A stretch of 64,000 nucleotides of DNA from Acidobacteriota bacterium (GTDB lineage: Bacteria; Acidobacteriota; Blastocatellia; Pyrinomonadales; Pyrinomonadaceae). The DNA lies in assembly GCA_018269005.1 (NCBI GenBank), contig JAFDVK010000032.1, positions 124,001 to 188,000 of the forward strand, written 5' to 3'. The notes below the pieces were generated by a model. That model was given only the letters and a program-made list of their open reading frames with translations, made no database searches and was not told the origin of the DNA. Position numbers and translations under genes: made by a program. Positions 25,503 to 34,729 of the stretch are shown one piece after another; the first letter of the stretch is position 1; the number at the start of each line of letters is the position of its first letter.

Positions 25503-25862
25503 ATGTCACAGACGTTCAAGGCCGGAGATTTTCTTGTATATCAACTTGAGTCGGCGTTTGCATTGCTCAGATTATTGGCTGTCGATGAGACGAAGGATGG
25601 CCGTATTTGGCATTTGGCGGGCTACAACGAATTCTTTCCCGATATCGAATCGGCCGAAGCCTCGCTTGCTTCTCCGAACGGCTTCACAAAGGCTCTCAAG
25701 CATGCAGCTCTCACCGACCGTGCATTTCAGAGCACACAGACCGCGCCGCTCGCGAATCATCCACTTTCTGAAGACGACCTCGAACCACTCAACACATGGC
25801 GTGAGAGTCCGGAGCACGCAGTGTCGAACATATCGATACGTCTATTGCTTGGATTTCGTTGA
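25503..25862 (+). CDS. Hypothetical protein, 119 residues
   Basis: A soluble protein starting MSQTFKAGDFLVYQLESAFAL with RLLAVDETKDGRIWHLAGYNEFFPD, which reads like a small beta-barrel domain, followed by a variable C-terminus. The start at 25503 is chosen over 25485 because the upstream residues are intergenic in character. It resembles short proteins of unknown function that often read FKxGDFLxYQLE; no role can be assigned. Its end overlaps the convergent zinc-ribbon gene by 21 bp. Confidence 0.65.
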   Translation: MSQTFKAGDFLVYQLESAFALLRLLAVDETKDGRIWHLAGYNEFFPDIESAEASLASPNGFTKALKHAALTDRAFQSTQTAPLANHPLSEDDLEPLNTWRESPEHAVSNISIRLLLGFR

Positions 25863-26324
25863 AACGGATTCCGGGTCGAGATGCCGTGTCGTGGCATCGA
25901 CCACGCTCGGCGGCACCAAATCTTCAAAATTTGCAGGCGGTAATTCCACAGCAGACTCATTTTTTAGAGAGCGATCTTGATCAACGGCCTGATCAGAAGG
26001 TGTTGGGCGCTTTAGCTGGCGACGAAGGAGCATAGTTCGCCAAAAGGTTTGGATGTTCCAGCCGGTGATCGCGATAAGGAAGCCTGCTGTAATATAGATC
26101 AGGGGATGTGTATTCTCGCGAAACCCTAATATCACGTAAAGCAAGATCGCAAGTGTGGCCGAAGCAAGCACGGTCAATGCACTAAGAACGGCGTTCACAT
26201 TGAGATTCTGAACCGGCGTCGTTGGCTTTTTCCTTGGATTGTTGAGATCAGGTAAGAAGACGCCGCACCGTCTGCAAAAGGTTTCAGGGCTTTGGTCGGC
26301 ACCGCCGCATTTTGGACAGAACAT
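25842..26324 (-). CDS. Zinc-ribbon membrane protein
   Basis: A 160-residue protein with an N-terminal double-CxxC zinc ribbon (MFCPKCGGAD … FCRRCGVFLPDL), a linker, and two transmembrane segments (VLSALTVLASATLAILLYVI and LIYITAGFLIAITGWNI), followed by a polar tail. This architecture is common among uncharacterised bacterial proteins. The last bases overlap the convergent 25503-25862 gene. It lies 15 bp downstream of the proline dehydrogenase start-to-stop unit's end on the opposite side (26340) and may be independently transcribed. Confidence 0.7.
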   Translation of the reverse strand: MFCPKCGGADQSPETFCRRCGVFLPDLNNPRKKPTTPVQNLNVNAVLSALTVLASATLAILLYVILGFRENTHPLIYITAGFLIAITGWNIQTFWRTMLLRRQLKRPTPSDQAVDQDRSLKNESAVELPPANFEDLVPPSVVDATTRHLDPESVSTKSKQ

Positions 26325-26339
26325 AGCAGCGAGTTGGAT

Positions 26340-27515
26340 CTAAAGGCCCCGACGCTTCATCTCGTCAGAGAGGAGCTCGAGTTCGCGACTCATGTGGCCG
26401 GCCGCCGACGAATTCTCTTCCGCACGACGAACCAAATATGGAACGGTCTCGTTCACCGGACCGTAAGGAACGTACTTTGAGACATTGAAACCGTTCTTTG
26501 CGAGCACATACGAGATATTATCGCCCATCCCGTAAAGCTGCGAGAAGAAAATGTGAGGATGATCAGGTTGAACGTCCGCGTCGAGCATCGCTTCTGCAAC
26601 CCGCCGCGTGCTCTTCACATTATGGGTTGCCGTCACGAAGGCCATATCCTCGTGATGCTTCATACAGTACTCGAGGGCGGCATTGTAATCAGCATCGGTC
26701 TCTTTCTTTGTAGCATGTATCGGCGACGGATAGCCCATTTCCTCAGCCCGTTCGCGCTCTTTTTCCATATATGCGCCGCGGACGAGTTTTACGGCGTAAA
26801 TATAGCCGGCGTTCTGAGCAGCTCGTCGGGCTTCCTTTAGGTGCTGGAGGCGGTCGGTCCGATACATTTGGAGCGTATTGAAGACGACCGGTTTCGTCTG
26901 ATTAAACCGCTCCATCATCTCGGTCGCCAATCGGTCGATCGCATCCTGTATCCAGCTATCTTCCGCGTCAATGAAAAGCGGTTGGCCCGCATTGTGGGCC
27001 GCCTCGCAGATCTCCGATACACGGGTATAGATACGTTCGCATTTGGCGCCGGCCTTTGCATCGAGCTTCTTCTTCGCACTCATTTTTTCAAGAGTGCCGA
27101 TAGGAGCGATACCAGTGACCTTGAATACGGAAAATGGAATGTTCGGGTCGCCCTTTGCACGCTCGATCGTGCGAATGATCTCGTTCTTGGTCGCCTCAAA
27201 ATCCTCTTCGGTTGACTTTCCCTCGATCGCGTAATCGAGGATCGTGCCTACATTCGACTTGCCGAGCTTTTCGATGACAGGATCACACTCCGGGATCGAC
27301 TCGCCGCCGCAGAACTGCTTGTAGATCGTCGATTTGATGAGGCCCTTGATCGGGAGACCAAGAGAAAGCCCGAGCTTCGTCGCCTTAGAGCCAAGGGAGT
27401 TCAGAAAGGGTGAGTTGAGCATTCTAAAGAGACGATACTTCTCTTTCAGCTCCGAATCAGACTTGTCGGCAAACGCCGTTTCACTATCGCGAAAATCCAG
27501 ACGATGTTCGACCAT
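26340..27515 (-). CDS. Proline dehydrogenase
   Basis: A 391-residue stand-alone PRODH, an FAD enzyme that oxidises proline to pyrroline-5-carboxylate. The barrel motifs are visible: PLFIDAEDSWIQDAID, YAVKLVRGAYMEKERE, FVTATHNVKSTR, FSQLYGMGDNISYVLA and YVPYGPVNETVPYLVRRAEEN. This is the monofunctional form; no P5C dehydrogenase gene is nearby. It is divergent from prolyl-tRNA synthetase across 132 bp, a loose link in proline use. Confidence 0.92.
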   Translation of the reverse strand: MVEHRLDFRDSETAFADKSDSELKEKYRLFRMLNSPFLNSLGSKATKLGLSLGLPIKGLIKSTIYKQFCGGESIPECDPVIEKLGKSNVGTILDYAIEGKSTEEDFEATKNEIIRTIERAKGDPNIPFSVFKVTGIAPIGTLEKMSAKKKLDAKAGAKCERIYTRVSEICEAAHNAGQPLFIDAEDSWIQDAIDRLATEMMERFNQTKPVVFNTLQMYRTDRLQHLKEARRAAQNAGYIYAVKLVRGAYMEKERERAEEMGYPSPIHATKKETDADYNAALEYCMKHHEDMAFVTATHNVKSTRRVAEAMLDADVQPDHPHIFFSQLYGMGDNISYVLAKNGFNVSKYVPYGPVNETVPYLVRRAEENSSAAGHMSRELELLSDEMKRRGL

Positions 27516-27647
27516 AAAGCTGAAATGTTAGCATAAAGCGACTGAACGCAAAATCAACCAACGCCGTTTACTTTCCATACTTTCGCTTATTGTTGTCTTA
27601 GTTCGTATCGCTTATGATTAAGGTTTTCGCCGAAGCGGCACCCATTT

Positions 27648-29120
27648 ATGAGCAAAGCACTTCCAAACCGTTCGGAGAACTACTCCGAGTGGTACAACGA
27701 GATCGTAAAGCGGGCGGACCTCGCTGAGAATTCCGCGGTCCGAGGTTGTATGGTGATCAAGCCTTACGGCTTCGCGATCTGGGAAAAGATGCAGCGCGCC
27801 CTTGACGATATGTTCAAGGCGACGGGGCATCAGAACGCCTACTTCCCTCTTTTTGTGCCGAAGTCATTTCTCGAGAAAGAAGAGGAACACGCGGAAGGGT
27901 TCGCAAAAGAATGTGCCGTCGTTACACACTACCGCCTCAAGAATAACCCGGACGGCCCCGGTCTCGTCGTCGATCCGACAGCGAAGCTCGAAGAGGAGTT
28001 GATCATTCGGCCGACTTCGGAAGCGATCATTTGGAACGCCTATCGCGGCTGGATACAATCGTGGCGCGATCTCCCGATTCTCGTGAACCAATGGGCAAAT
28101 ATTGTTCGATGGGAGATGCGTACTCGAATATTCTTACGCACTGCTGAGTTTCTTTGGCAGGAAGGCCACACCGCGCATGCCACGAAGGAGGAGGCCGTCG
28201 AGGAAACGGAACGGATGCTTGGCGTTTATGCGGACTTTGCTGAGAATTGGATCGCACTGCCTGTCGTAAAAGGTTACAAATCGCCTGCTGAGCGTTTTGC
28301 CGGTGCAGAGGAAACCTATTGCATCGAGGCTATGATGCAGGATGGCAAGGCCCTGCAGTCCGGAACTTCGCATTTCCTCGGACAGAATTTCGCAAAGGCC
28401 TTTGATGTCAAATTCGTCAACAAGGAGAATGAACTTGAGTACGCGTGGGCAACGAGTTGGGGAGTTTCGACGCGGCTTATGGGAGCTCTGATCATGGCCC
28501 ACTCCGACGACAACGGCCTCGTTCTGCCTCCAAAGCTCGCCCCCATCCAGGTCGTGATCGTGCCCATCCATAGGTCGCCGGAGGACCTCGCCGAGATCTC
28601 GGCGGTCGTCGATCCGATAGTCGAAGAGCTGAAGGCAGCGGGAATTTCCGTGAAATACGATGACGACGACAAGCAGCGTTCGGGCTGGAAGTTCGCCGAG
28701 TACGAACTGAAGGGCGTGCCCGTGAGGTTAGCACTCGGAAAACGTGATCTCGAGGCCGGCACGATCGAGGTCGCACGTCGCGACACTCTCATAAAGGAGT
28801 CGCGTCCGCTCGAAGGCATTGTCGAGTACATTCAGCACCTTCTGGACGAGATCCAGGCGAATATCTACCAGAAAGCGCTCACCTTCCGCGAAGAGCACAC
28901 ATTCCGTGTGGACACGTGGGACGAATTCGTCGCAAAAATAGAGGAAGGCGGCTTTCTCCTCGCTCATTGGGACGGAACCGCCGAGACCGAGGAAAAGATC
29001 AAAGAGCAGACAAAGGCGACCATTCGCTGTATTCCGCTCGATGCTCCGGAAGAAGCCGGAAAATGTGTTCTGACCGGCGGTCCGTCAAGTCGAAGGGTTA
29101 TTTTCGCCCGAGCATATTGA
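27648..29120 (+). CDS. proS: Prolyl-tRNA synthetase (archaeal/eukaryal-type, ProS3)
   Basis: A 490-residue class II synthetase of the form without the editing insertion domain. The catalytic part has [34 protein letters not shown] (motif 2 side), [20 protein letters not shown] and [14 protein letters not shown]. The anticodon-binding domain follows (VVIVPIHRS …), and the C-terminal domain ends in the conserved terminal tyrosine (VIFARAY). A strong terminator hairpin follows. Confidence 0.94.
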   Translation: MSKALPNRSENYSEWYNEIVKRADLAENSAVRGCMVIKPYGFAIWEKMQRALDDMFKATGHQNAYFPLFVPKSFLEKEEEHAEGFAKECAVVTHYRLKNNPDGPGLVVDPTAKLEEELIIRPTSEAIIWNAYRGWIQSWRDLPILVNQWANIVRWEMRTRIFLRTAEFLWQEGHTAHATKEEAVEETERMLGVYADFAENWIALPVVKGYKSPAERFAGAEETYCIEAMMQDGKALQSGTSHFLGQNFAKAFDVKFVNKENELEYAWATSWGVSTRLMGALIMAHSDDNGLVLPPKLAPIQVVIVPIHRSPEDLAEISAVVDPIVEELKAAGISVKYDDDDKQRSGWKFAEYELKGVPVRLALGKRDLEAGTIEVARRDTLIKESRPLEGIVEYIQHLLDEIQANIYQKALTFREEHTFRVDTWDEFVAKIEEGGFLLAHWDGTAETEEKIKEQTKATIRCIPLDAPEEAGKCVLTGGPSSRRVIFARAY

Positions 29121-29132
29121 TCTGACATCTGA

Positions 29133-29167
29133 AAAAGGTTGACGATCCGCGAGATCGTCAACCTTTT
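29133..29167 (+). terminator. Rho-independent terminator after proS
   Basis: A perfect 15-bp stem (AAAAGGTTGACGATC / GATCGTCAACCTTTT) with a 5-nt loop begins 13 bases after the proS stop. The 3' side ends in a T-run. Confidence 0.85.
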
Positions 29168-29311
29168 CTGCAAGTGCTTCTGATTTTTTCCTCACTCTTG
29201 TTGGCTTTTTCCCTGGAATCGTCCATTTTTCAGCTATTATTAAGACTATTTCAGCACTTTCACCGTCTAAATGACTGTGTGCGGAGAGGTTCCACATAAA
29301 GTACGGCCAAG

Positions 29312-29932
29312 GTGGCCGATTTTGAGGCGAAACTCGCTGTTGCGACGAGTTTGATGTTTAAAGAGCTTGCGGATGAGCAGCTTGTCGAATTGGCGGTACG
29401 AGACGACCCCGAAGCTTTTGGGGAGATCGTACGGCGTTGGGAGCGGAAGATCTTCGCTCTGTGCTTCGGTATGCTCGGCCGCGAGGACGAAGCGAGAGAT
29501 GCGGCACAGGAAGCTTTTATCAGCGCTTACCGCAATATCTCACGGTTCCGAGGCGACGCAAAGGTGTCGTCGTGGCTTCATCGGATCGCTGTGAACCAGT
29601 GTTTGACAGTAAAAAGGCGTCAGAAGTCACGTTCGGAAGAGTATTTGGGCGATGAGGATGAAGCGGAATCGCGGGTATTCGTGGCGTCGCCTGCAGTTTC
29701 GCCCAAGAATATCGCTGAGAAAGGCGAGCGTTTGAAACTGGTAAGGCAGGCAGTGGGTGCCTTGCCGTCGGAGTTACGGGAAGTGATCGTGATGAAGGAA
29801 TTTGAAGAAATGACCTTCCAAGAGATCGCGGACACACTCGAACTGCCGTTGAGCACCGTAAAAAGCCGGCTCTATACGGCATTGAAACAGTTGAAACTGC
29901 GCCTCGAGCGTATTTCGGTCGAGGTCGTTTAG
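29312..29932 (+). CDS. ECF-family RNA polymerase sigma factor
   Basis: A 206-residue sigma-70 family ECF factor. Region 2 is seen in EAFGEIVRRWERKIFALC, EDEARDAAQEAFISAYRNI and SSWLHRIAVNQCL; region 4 in LPSELREVIVMKEFEEMTF and QEIADTLELPLSTVKSRLY. It starts at GTG 29312; MFKELADEQL at 29354 is an alternative. The gene directly after encodes a zinc-finger anti-sigma factor, the usual partner that holds the sigma factor at the membrane. Confidence 0.9.
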   Translation: MADFEAKLAVATSLMFKELADEQLVELAVRDDPEAFGEIVRRWERKIFALCFGMLGREDEARDAAQEAFISAYRNISRFRGDAKVSSWLHRIAVNQCLTVKRRQKSRSEEYLGDEDEAESRVFVASPAVSPKNIAEKGERLKLVRQAVGALPSELREVIVMKEFEEMTFQEIADTLELPLSTVKSRLYTALKQLKLRLERISVEVV

Positions 29933-29940
29933 CGAAGGAA

Positions 29941-30657
29941 ATGAGTGAAATGACTCATAACGAAGCAAAAATCCAAGAATGCGGCCATACGGGCCAGATA
30001 CTGGACTTTGTCTATGACGAACTGCCGGTAGGCGTTAAGGGTGCGTTCGAACACCATCTTGCGGCGTGCGAAGCCTGTTCGGGTGAGGTTTCTTCCTTGG
30101 TGTCCACAAGCGTGGCAGTCAAGGAATGGCGTGCAGAGGCCTTCGAACCGCTTTTGAAACCACGATTCTCGATCCAAACAGGACGGCGGCCAAAAATCGG
30201 CGTTTTTTCGACTATTTTGGATATGTTCCGGCAACCCGTCTATGCAGTTGCCGCAGCAACATTGCTGCTCGGTTCAGCGATCGGCCTCTATTTCCTACTT
30301 GGCTCCAGTAGTTCGCAGCCGCAGGTTGCGAGATCCGTAGATATGCCTGCAGTTCCGGCAGCGGTAACGCCGACGGTATCGGTAATCGAACAGGAACCGG
30401 CCGAAGAAGCAAAGCCAATGATCGCAAAGGACGAACGACCGGCCGAGAACGTTGCACCAACCCGAGCCGAACGGCCAGAAGGTGCCCGACAGGCCCGGTT
30501 GGTGCGAAAGTCGAGTGACTCTGCTCACGATCGTGCTGTTGCGACGAACGCATTGCCCCAGAAGGCTGTTCCTGAGGATCTTTTTGGCGAGGTTCCCGAA
30601 ACGCGAGACCGTTCGCTTCGTCTTACCGATCTTTTCGCCGAGGGCGACGAAGACTGA
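29941..30657 (+). CDS. Zinc-finger anti-sigma factor (single transmembrane)
   Basis: A 238-residue protein. The N-terminal ZAS-like domain contains ECGHTGQILDFVYDELP and the zinc motif FEHHLAACEACS (H…C..C). A transmembrane segment follows (YAVAAATLLLGSAIGLYFLL, about residues 100-120), then a Pro/Ala/Glu-rich periplasmic tail. It is expected to bind and inhibit the upstream ECF sigma factor. The gap is 8 bp with an AAGGAA ribosome-binding site. Confidence 0.85.
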   Translation: MSEMTHNEAKIQECGHTGQILDFVYDELPVGVKGAFEHHLAACEACSGEVSSLVSTSVAVKEWRAEAFEPLLKPRFSIQTGRRPKIGVFSTILDMFRQPVYAVAAATLLLGSAIGLYFLLGSSSSQPQVARSVDMPAVPAAVTPTVSVIEQEPAEEAKPMIAKDERPAENVAPTRAERPEGARQARLVRKSSDSAHDRAVATNALPQKAVPEDLFGEVPETRDRSLRLTDLFAEGDED

Positions 30658-30670
30658 ACTACCAAATCTT

Positions 30671-31234
30671 ATGAAATTCAAGATCTCAGCATTCTTTTTT
30701 ATCGGAGCTCTCTCCCTCGCGGTCATTGTCGGCCAAGTTGAGAGCCAAGTCGTTCCTCAGCCTCTAGCCGGCCAGCCTGTTCCTGCCAAGGCGGTGGACA
30801 AGGGCCAGGCGATAATGCAGGCTCTCGGCCTTACCGATGAGCAGAAAACGCAGCTTCGCGAAATGAACAAAGCCCGCAAGCCATTGCTGCAGGCCGCGCA
30901 AAAGAATTTTCGCGACGCGATGAAGGCTCTCGACTCTGCGATCTATGCAGATGTTTTCGATGAATATGCCTACAGTCTGCGGCTTGCCGATCTTCAGAAA
31001 GCCCAAGCGGAATTGCAGCGACTTCGTTTCGAGAACGAAGTGAATATTCGAAAGATCCTTACGCCGACTCAGCTTGACAGCTTCCGGAACCTCCGAAAGA
31101 GGTTTGCAGCGGAAAGGAAGCTGCGTGAAGCAAACGGTGATACGCCCGCGGATCGGCCGATAATGCAGCGGCTACAACGCCGGCAGGAACGCCGGCTTCA
31201 GCGGCCCGTTGCACGCCCGACCAAACCTCAGTAG
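30671..31234 (+). CDS. Spy/CpxP-like periplasmic LTXXQ protein
   Basis: A 187-residue protein with a signal peptide (ISAFFFIGALSLAVIVGQVES), then a helical domain with ALGLTDEQKTQLREMNKARK and ILTPTQLDSFRNLRKRF, two LTxxQ-type motifs, and a highly basic tail (RLQRRQERRLQRPVARP). Spy/CpxP-like proteins are periplasmic stress chaperones or regulators, which suits its place third in the sigma/anti-sigma operon. A terminator follows. The start at 30671 is 13 bp after the anti-sigma stop. Confidence 0.8.
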   Translation: MKFKISAFFFIGALSLAVIVGQVESQVVPQPLAGQPVPAKAVDKGQAIMQALGLTDEQKTQLREMNKARKPLLQAAQKNFRDAMKALDSAIYADVFDEYAYSLRLADLQKAQAELQRLRFENEVNIRKILTPTQLDSFRNLRKRFAAERKLREANGDTPADRPIMQRLQRRQERRLQRPVARPTKPQ

Positions 31235-31259
31235 GGCCAGCTGCTTCAATTGACCCTTC

Positions 31260-31298
31260 GGCTGCTCGGACGTTATAGTTCGGGCAGCCTCTTTTTTA
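31260..31298 (+). terminator. Rho-independent terminator after the sigma operon
   Basis: A 12-bp stem with two G-T pairs (GGCTGCTCGGAC / GTTCGGGCAGCC, loop of 6) is followed by TCTTTTTTATT. It lies 25 bases after the stop of the Spy-like gene. Confidence 0.85.
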
Positions 31299-31390
31299 TT
31301 CGCAGGGGAGGCTACCGCTGACAAAGCCTTACAGGCTATAATGCTTTGAACCATAGGTCGGGCGTCATGCCCTTGGCATCAGCACGGTAG

Positions 31391-32161
31391 ATGAATTCAC
31401 TTTCACGCTTTCTTGTCGAACTGCAGGATATTTCATTCCTGTTCTGGCGTATGCTGCGAGGGCTTCGAAAGCAGCCGCGCTACTTCGACGAAATGATCCG
31501 GCAAATGGACTCGATCGGCGTGGGTTCCCTTGCCATCGTGAGTCTTACAGGATTTTTTACCGGATCGGTATTGATCCTGCAGGCCTACCCGACCCTCGAA
31601 TACTACGGTGCCCAGAGCAGTGCCGGACAAAGTGTCGCGATCACGCTGATACGCGAACTTGGCCCCGTGCTGTGCGCTTTGATGGTCGCGGGCCGCGTCG
31701 GTTCCGCGATCTCCGCGGAACTCGGGTCGATGGTCGTCTCGCAGCAGATCGATGCGATGCGGGCACTTGGCACGTCGCCTGCGCGAAAGCTTGTTACGCC
31801 CCGAGTCATTGCCCTTGTTGTGACGCTTCCGCTGCTCACAGTGGCCGCCGACGTCTTCGGCCTGATCGGCGGCGGCATCATCGCGAGGTATCTTTACGCG
31901 TTGGACGCAAACACGTATATAACGAGTTTGCGGGCTGGGATAACGATCCAAGATATTATTGGCGGCATTATAAAGCCGATCGTTTTTGGTTTCATCATAG
32001 GCTTGATCTCGTGCCATAAAGGGTTGACCACACAGGGCGGCACTGTCGGCGTCGGCAAGTCGACGACCGATGCGGTCGTACTTTCGTCAATAACCGTCAT
32101 CATTGCCGACTTCTTTCTGTCAAAGGTACTACAGGGATTCTTTGGCAACACCTTGTTCTAG
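31391..32161 (+). CDS. mlaE: MlaE-type ABC transporter permease
   Basis: A 256-residue integral membrane protein. The family signature is ELGPVLCALMVAGRVGSAIS followed by AELGSMVVSQQIDAMRALG. It is the permease of an Mce/Mla-type lipid transporter that moves phospholipids between inner and outer membranes. The ATPase gene starts at the next base after the stop (TAGATG), and an MCE substrate-binding protein follows. Confidence 0.93.
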   Translation: MNSLSRFLVELQDISFLFWRMLRGLRKQPRYFDEMIRQMDSIGVGSLAIVSLTGFFTGSVLILQAYPTLEYYGAQSSAGQSVAITLIRELGPVLCALMVAGRVGSAISAELGSMVVSQQIDAMRALGTSPARKLVTPRVIALVVTLPLLTVAADVFGLIGGGIIARYLYALDANTYITSLRAGITIQDIIGGIIKPIVFGFIIGLISCHKGLTTQGGTVGVGKSTTDAVVLSSITVIIADFFLSKVLQGFFGNTLF

Positions 32162-33013
32162 ATGTTAGAGACCGAGACCATGACTCAGCCCCGAACGTCG
32201 ATCTCACCGGTTGTCCCGGCGATCGAATTTCGCGATGTTGAACTCGCGTTCGATGACCGTGTGATCCTCGATGGCATCAATTTTACGGTCCGCCGCGGCG
32301 AGACGAAGATCGTTCTTGGTGGTTCGGGCAGCGGCAAGTCCACGATAATCAAACTCATCCTCGGTCTTCTCCGAGCAGATGCCGGCACGATCCTCGTCGA
32401 TGGCGAAGACATCACCAACGCAGACGAACAGGAATTGACCGAGATGCGGAAAAAGATCGGAATGGTCTTCCAAGAAGGGGCTCTTTTTGACTCCCTGTCG
32501 GTTTACGACAACGTCGCATATCGACTGGCCGAGGAAGGTATCGACGATGACGAGATCGAACATGAGGTCATAAGAATGCTCCGGTTCGTGGATCTCGAAG
32601 ATGCGATCGACAAGATGCCGATCGAGCTTTCGGGTGGAATGAGGCGCCGCGTCGGAATTGCTCGAGCCCTGGTCGGCAGTCCGTCGATGGTTCTTTTCGA
32701 CGAGCCGACCGCCGGCCTTGATCCGCCGACAGCGCGAACGATATGCGAACTCGCGATAAAACTCCGAGACCTGGAAGGGGTTTCATCTATTTTTGTCACA
32801 CACGAGATGAATAACCTAAGATATCTTTCGTCCGAATATGCTATCGTTGACGGCGAAGGGCGGGTATTCTTCGAAGAAGAAGGCGACAAACTTTGCCTCA
32901 TCAATACGAAAGTGATGATGATAAAGCAGGGAGACATCATCTTTGATGGAACGGACGAAGAGCTGAAGCTTTCGAACGATCCGTATATCCATCGGTTTAT
33001 CACTGGTAGGTAG
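32162..33013 (+). CDS. mlaF: MlaF-type ABC transporter ATPase
   Basis: A 283-residue ATPase. Walker A is GGSGSGKST, the signature motif [15 protein letters not shown], Walker [14 protein letters not shown], and the switch His FVTHEM. It drives the MlaE permease. The C-terminal ~50 residues ([17 protein letters not shown]) fit the family. Residues 1-6 may be extra, as a second ATG (MTQPRTS) lies six codons in. Confidence 0.93.
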   Translation: MLETETMTQPRTSISPVVPAIEFRDVELAFDDRVILDGINFTVRRGETKIVLGGSGSGKSTIIKLILGLLRADAGTILVDGEDITNADEQELTEMRKKIGMVFQEGALFDSLSVYDNVAYRLAEEGIDDDEIEHEVIRMLRFVDLEDAIDKMPIELSGGMRRRVGIARALVGSPSMVLFDEPTAGLDPPTARTICELAIKLRDLEGVSSIFVTHEMNNLRYLSSEYAIVDGEGRVFFEEEGDKLCLINTKVMMIKQGDIIFDGTDEELKLSNDPYIHRFITGR

Positions 33014-33028
33014 ACTGAACCCGAACGT

Positions 33029-34213
33029 ATGCCAAGAACGAGACAGAGGATCAAATTCAGCGAACTTCGCGTCGGCATCTTTGTACTCGCCGCCCTACTT
33101 GTCCTCGGCTATTTGGTCCTGAATTCAAGCGGAGATTTCAATCCGTTCGAAAAGAAATTCGCGCTGAAGGCCCGCTTCGTCTCAGCCGATGGGCTGCACC
33201 CTGCGGCGGACGTTCAGCTTGCAGGAGTATCGATAGGCAAGGTGGTCGACGTTAAATTCCTTCCTTCCGATACGCCCGACGGGAATCGGATCGAGGCGAC
33301 GCTCTCCGTTTCCCGTCAGATCCAGGGACAGCCGATCGACGAGATGATCCGAACCGATTCGACCGCACAGCTCATCGCCACGTCTGTTCTTGGCAACGAG
33401 AAGATGATCAACATCACGCCGGGCACCGAAAAAGGCAATTCCGTAAGTGAGAATTTTGTGCTCGAATCATCGGCCGCGATCTCGATGAACCAACTGACCG
33501 CAACCGGCAACGATCTGTTGAAACAGATCAACAAGCTCGCCATCCCTGCGAACGAGATCCTCAACAAGGCGAACACCGGCGACGGCACCCTTGGGAAGAT
33601 CGTTAACGATGACGACCTCTACAACAATCTCGACGGAGCGGTCGCAGAGACCAAAGAGACGATGAAACGCCTGCAGGCGACGATCGACAAGATAAATTCA
33701 GGCCAAGGCAGTGCCGGAAAGCTGGTCAACGACCCAAAGCTCTATGACAGTCTTGCGAAGACGGCGGCGAGCCTCGAAGCGATCTCAAGCGATATCCGTG
33801 CAGGAAAGGGCTCGGCAGGTAAGATCGTGAATGACGACGCTCTCTATAATGAAACGCGAGCCGCGGTTGCAGACCTCAGAAAGATCACAGAGGATTTTCG
33901 CGCGATCACCGCTGACCTTCGGGCAGGCAAGGGTACGCTCGGTAAACTTCTAACTGATGACAAGATGTACGAGGACACTCGAACAGCACTTGACCGATTC
34001 AATTCGACGGCCGGCCGGATCGATGCGATCCTGAGCGACGCTCAGGCCGGAAAAGGCACTCTTGGCAAGTTGATCACCGACGAAACACTCTACAATAGCG
34101 TTAATCAAACGGCTAATAACGTTGCAACCTTCACCGGAGAAGGAACTCAGCTTCTCAAGGACTTTCGTGCAAATCCCAAAAAATACCTGCGCATAAAACT
34201 CGCAATTTTCTAA
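33029..34213 (+). CDS. MCE-family (MlaD-like) protein with five C-terminal repeats
   Basis: A 394-residue membrane-anchored lipid-binding protein. The anchor (VGIFVLAALLVLGYLVL) precedes one MCE domain (FALKARFVSADGLHPAADVQ, LAGVSIGKVVDVKF). From residue 184 there are five units of a motif G-x-G-x-x-G-K-(I/L)-x-x-D-x-x-(L/M)-Y (at about 184, 225, 259, 300 and 341), spaced 34-41 residues, joined by helices. The unit number suggests a helical extension into the periplasm. It completes the MlaE/F operon. Confidence 0.9.
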   Translation: MPRTRQRIKFSELRVGIFVLAALLVLGYLVLNSSGDFNPFEKKFALKARFVSADGLHPAADVQLAGVSIGKVVDVKFLPSDTPDGNRIEATLSVSRQIQGQPIDEMIRTDSTAQLIATSVLGNEKMINITPGTEKGNSVSENFVLESSAAISMNQLTATGNDLLKQINKLAIPANEILNKANTGDGTLGKIVNDDDLYNNLDGAVAETKETMKRLQATIDKINSGQGSAGKLVNDPKLYDSLAKTAASLEAISSDIRAGKGSAGKIVNDDALYNETRAAVADLRKITEDFRAITADLRAGKGTLGKLLTDDKMYEDTRTALDRFNSTAGRIDAILSDAQAGKGTLGKLITDETLYNSVNQTANNVATFTGEGTQLLKDFRANPKKYLRIKLAIF

Positions 34214-34263
34214 GTAGCCCCGACAGCATCTCAGGCGCCCTTCGAAAATCACCGCAATCTGAG

Positions 34264-34297
34264 TTGCATATTATACAGGCCCTATGTATAGTATGCA
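34264..34297 (+). promoter_or_regulatory. argR promoter with a tandem ARG-box-like operator
   Basis: A -35 TTGCAT (34264-34269), a 17-bp spacer and a -10 TATAGT (34287-34292) place the start of transcription at about 34299, two bases before the argR ATG (34301). Two near-palindromic 13-mers, TGCATATTATACA (34265-34277) and TGTATAGTATGCA (34285-34297), overlap the -35 and -10. They are reverse complements with one mismatch and their centres are 20 bp apart, close to the ~21 bp of paired ArgR boxes. Autoregulation by ArgR is inferred. Confidence 0.7.
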
Positions 34298-34300
34298 GTA

Positions 34301-34729
34301 ATGATTTCGAAGGAAGCCCGGCGTAACTTCATTTTGGAAACGATCACGGAGACGGAGGTCGCGAATCAGGCCGAATTGGTCGAGAGGCTGACTGCCGCCG
34401 GATTTTCCGTCACACAGGCGAGCGTCTCACGCGATCTCCAGGAGCTTGGTGTGGCAAAGCGTGACGGTCGGTACACGATCGATGGAAGGGCCGCCCGCAA
34501 CTTCGGGCCGATCAGCCTGGTTACTTCAGGAGATTCACTTCTAATACTTCGATGTCTCCCCGGCATAGCATCCGCGATCGCGGTCGAGATCGACAAGATG
34601 GATCTCAATGAGATCGCGGGTACGCTTGCCGGTGACGATACGATCTTTATTGCCGCACGAACTTCCTCTGATCGCAGCGGCATTGTGACGCGTATCAAGA
34701 GCTTGTATGGAGGGATAGAGGAACTATGA
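34301..34729 (+). CDS. argR: Arginine repressor
   Basis: A 142-residue ArgR. The N-terminal winged helix has ANQAELVERLTAAGFSVTQ followed by ASVSRDLQELGVAK (recognition helix). The C-terminal oligomerisation/arginine-binding domain has GIASAIAVEIDKMDLNEIAG and LAGDDTIFIAARTS (the GDDT arginine site). It senses arginine and represses arg genes. No Shine-Dalgarno precedes the ATG, consistent with a leaderless transcript. Its TGA overlaps the ATG of the next gene. Confidence 0.93.
   Translation: MISKEARRNFILETITETEVANQAELVERLTAAGFSVTQASVSRDLQELGVAKRDGRYTIDGRAARNFGPISLVTSGDSLLILRCLPGIASAIAVEIDKMDLNEIAGTLAGDDTIFIAARTSSDRSGIVTRIKSLYGGIEEL

Noticed and set aside
27588..27618. proS promoter (TTGTCT … TATGAT)
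   Set aside because: The spacer is only 14 bp for that pair, and the alternative -35 gives 19 bp with a poorer match, so it is not reported as a feature.
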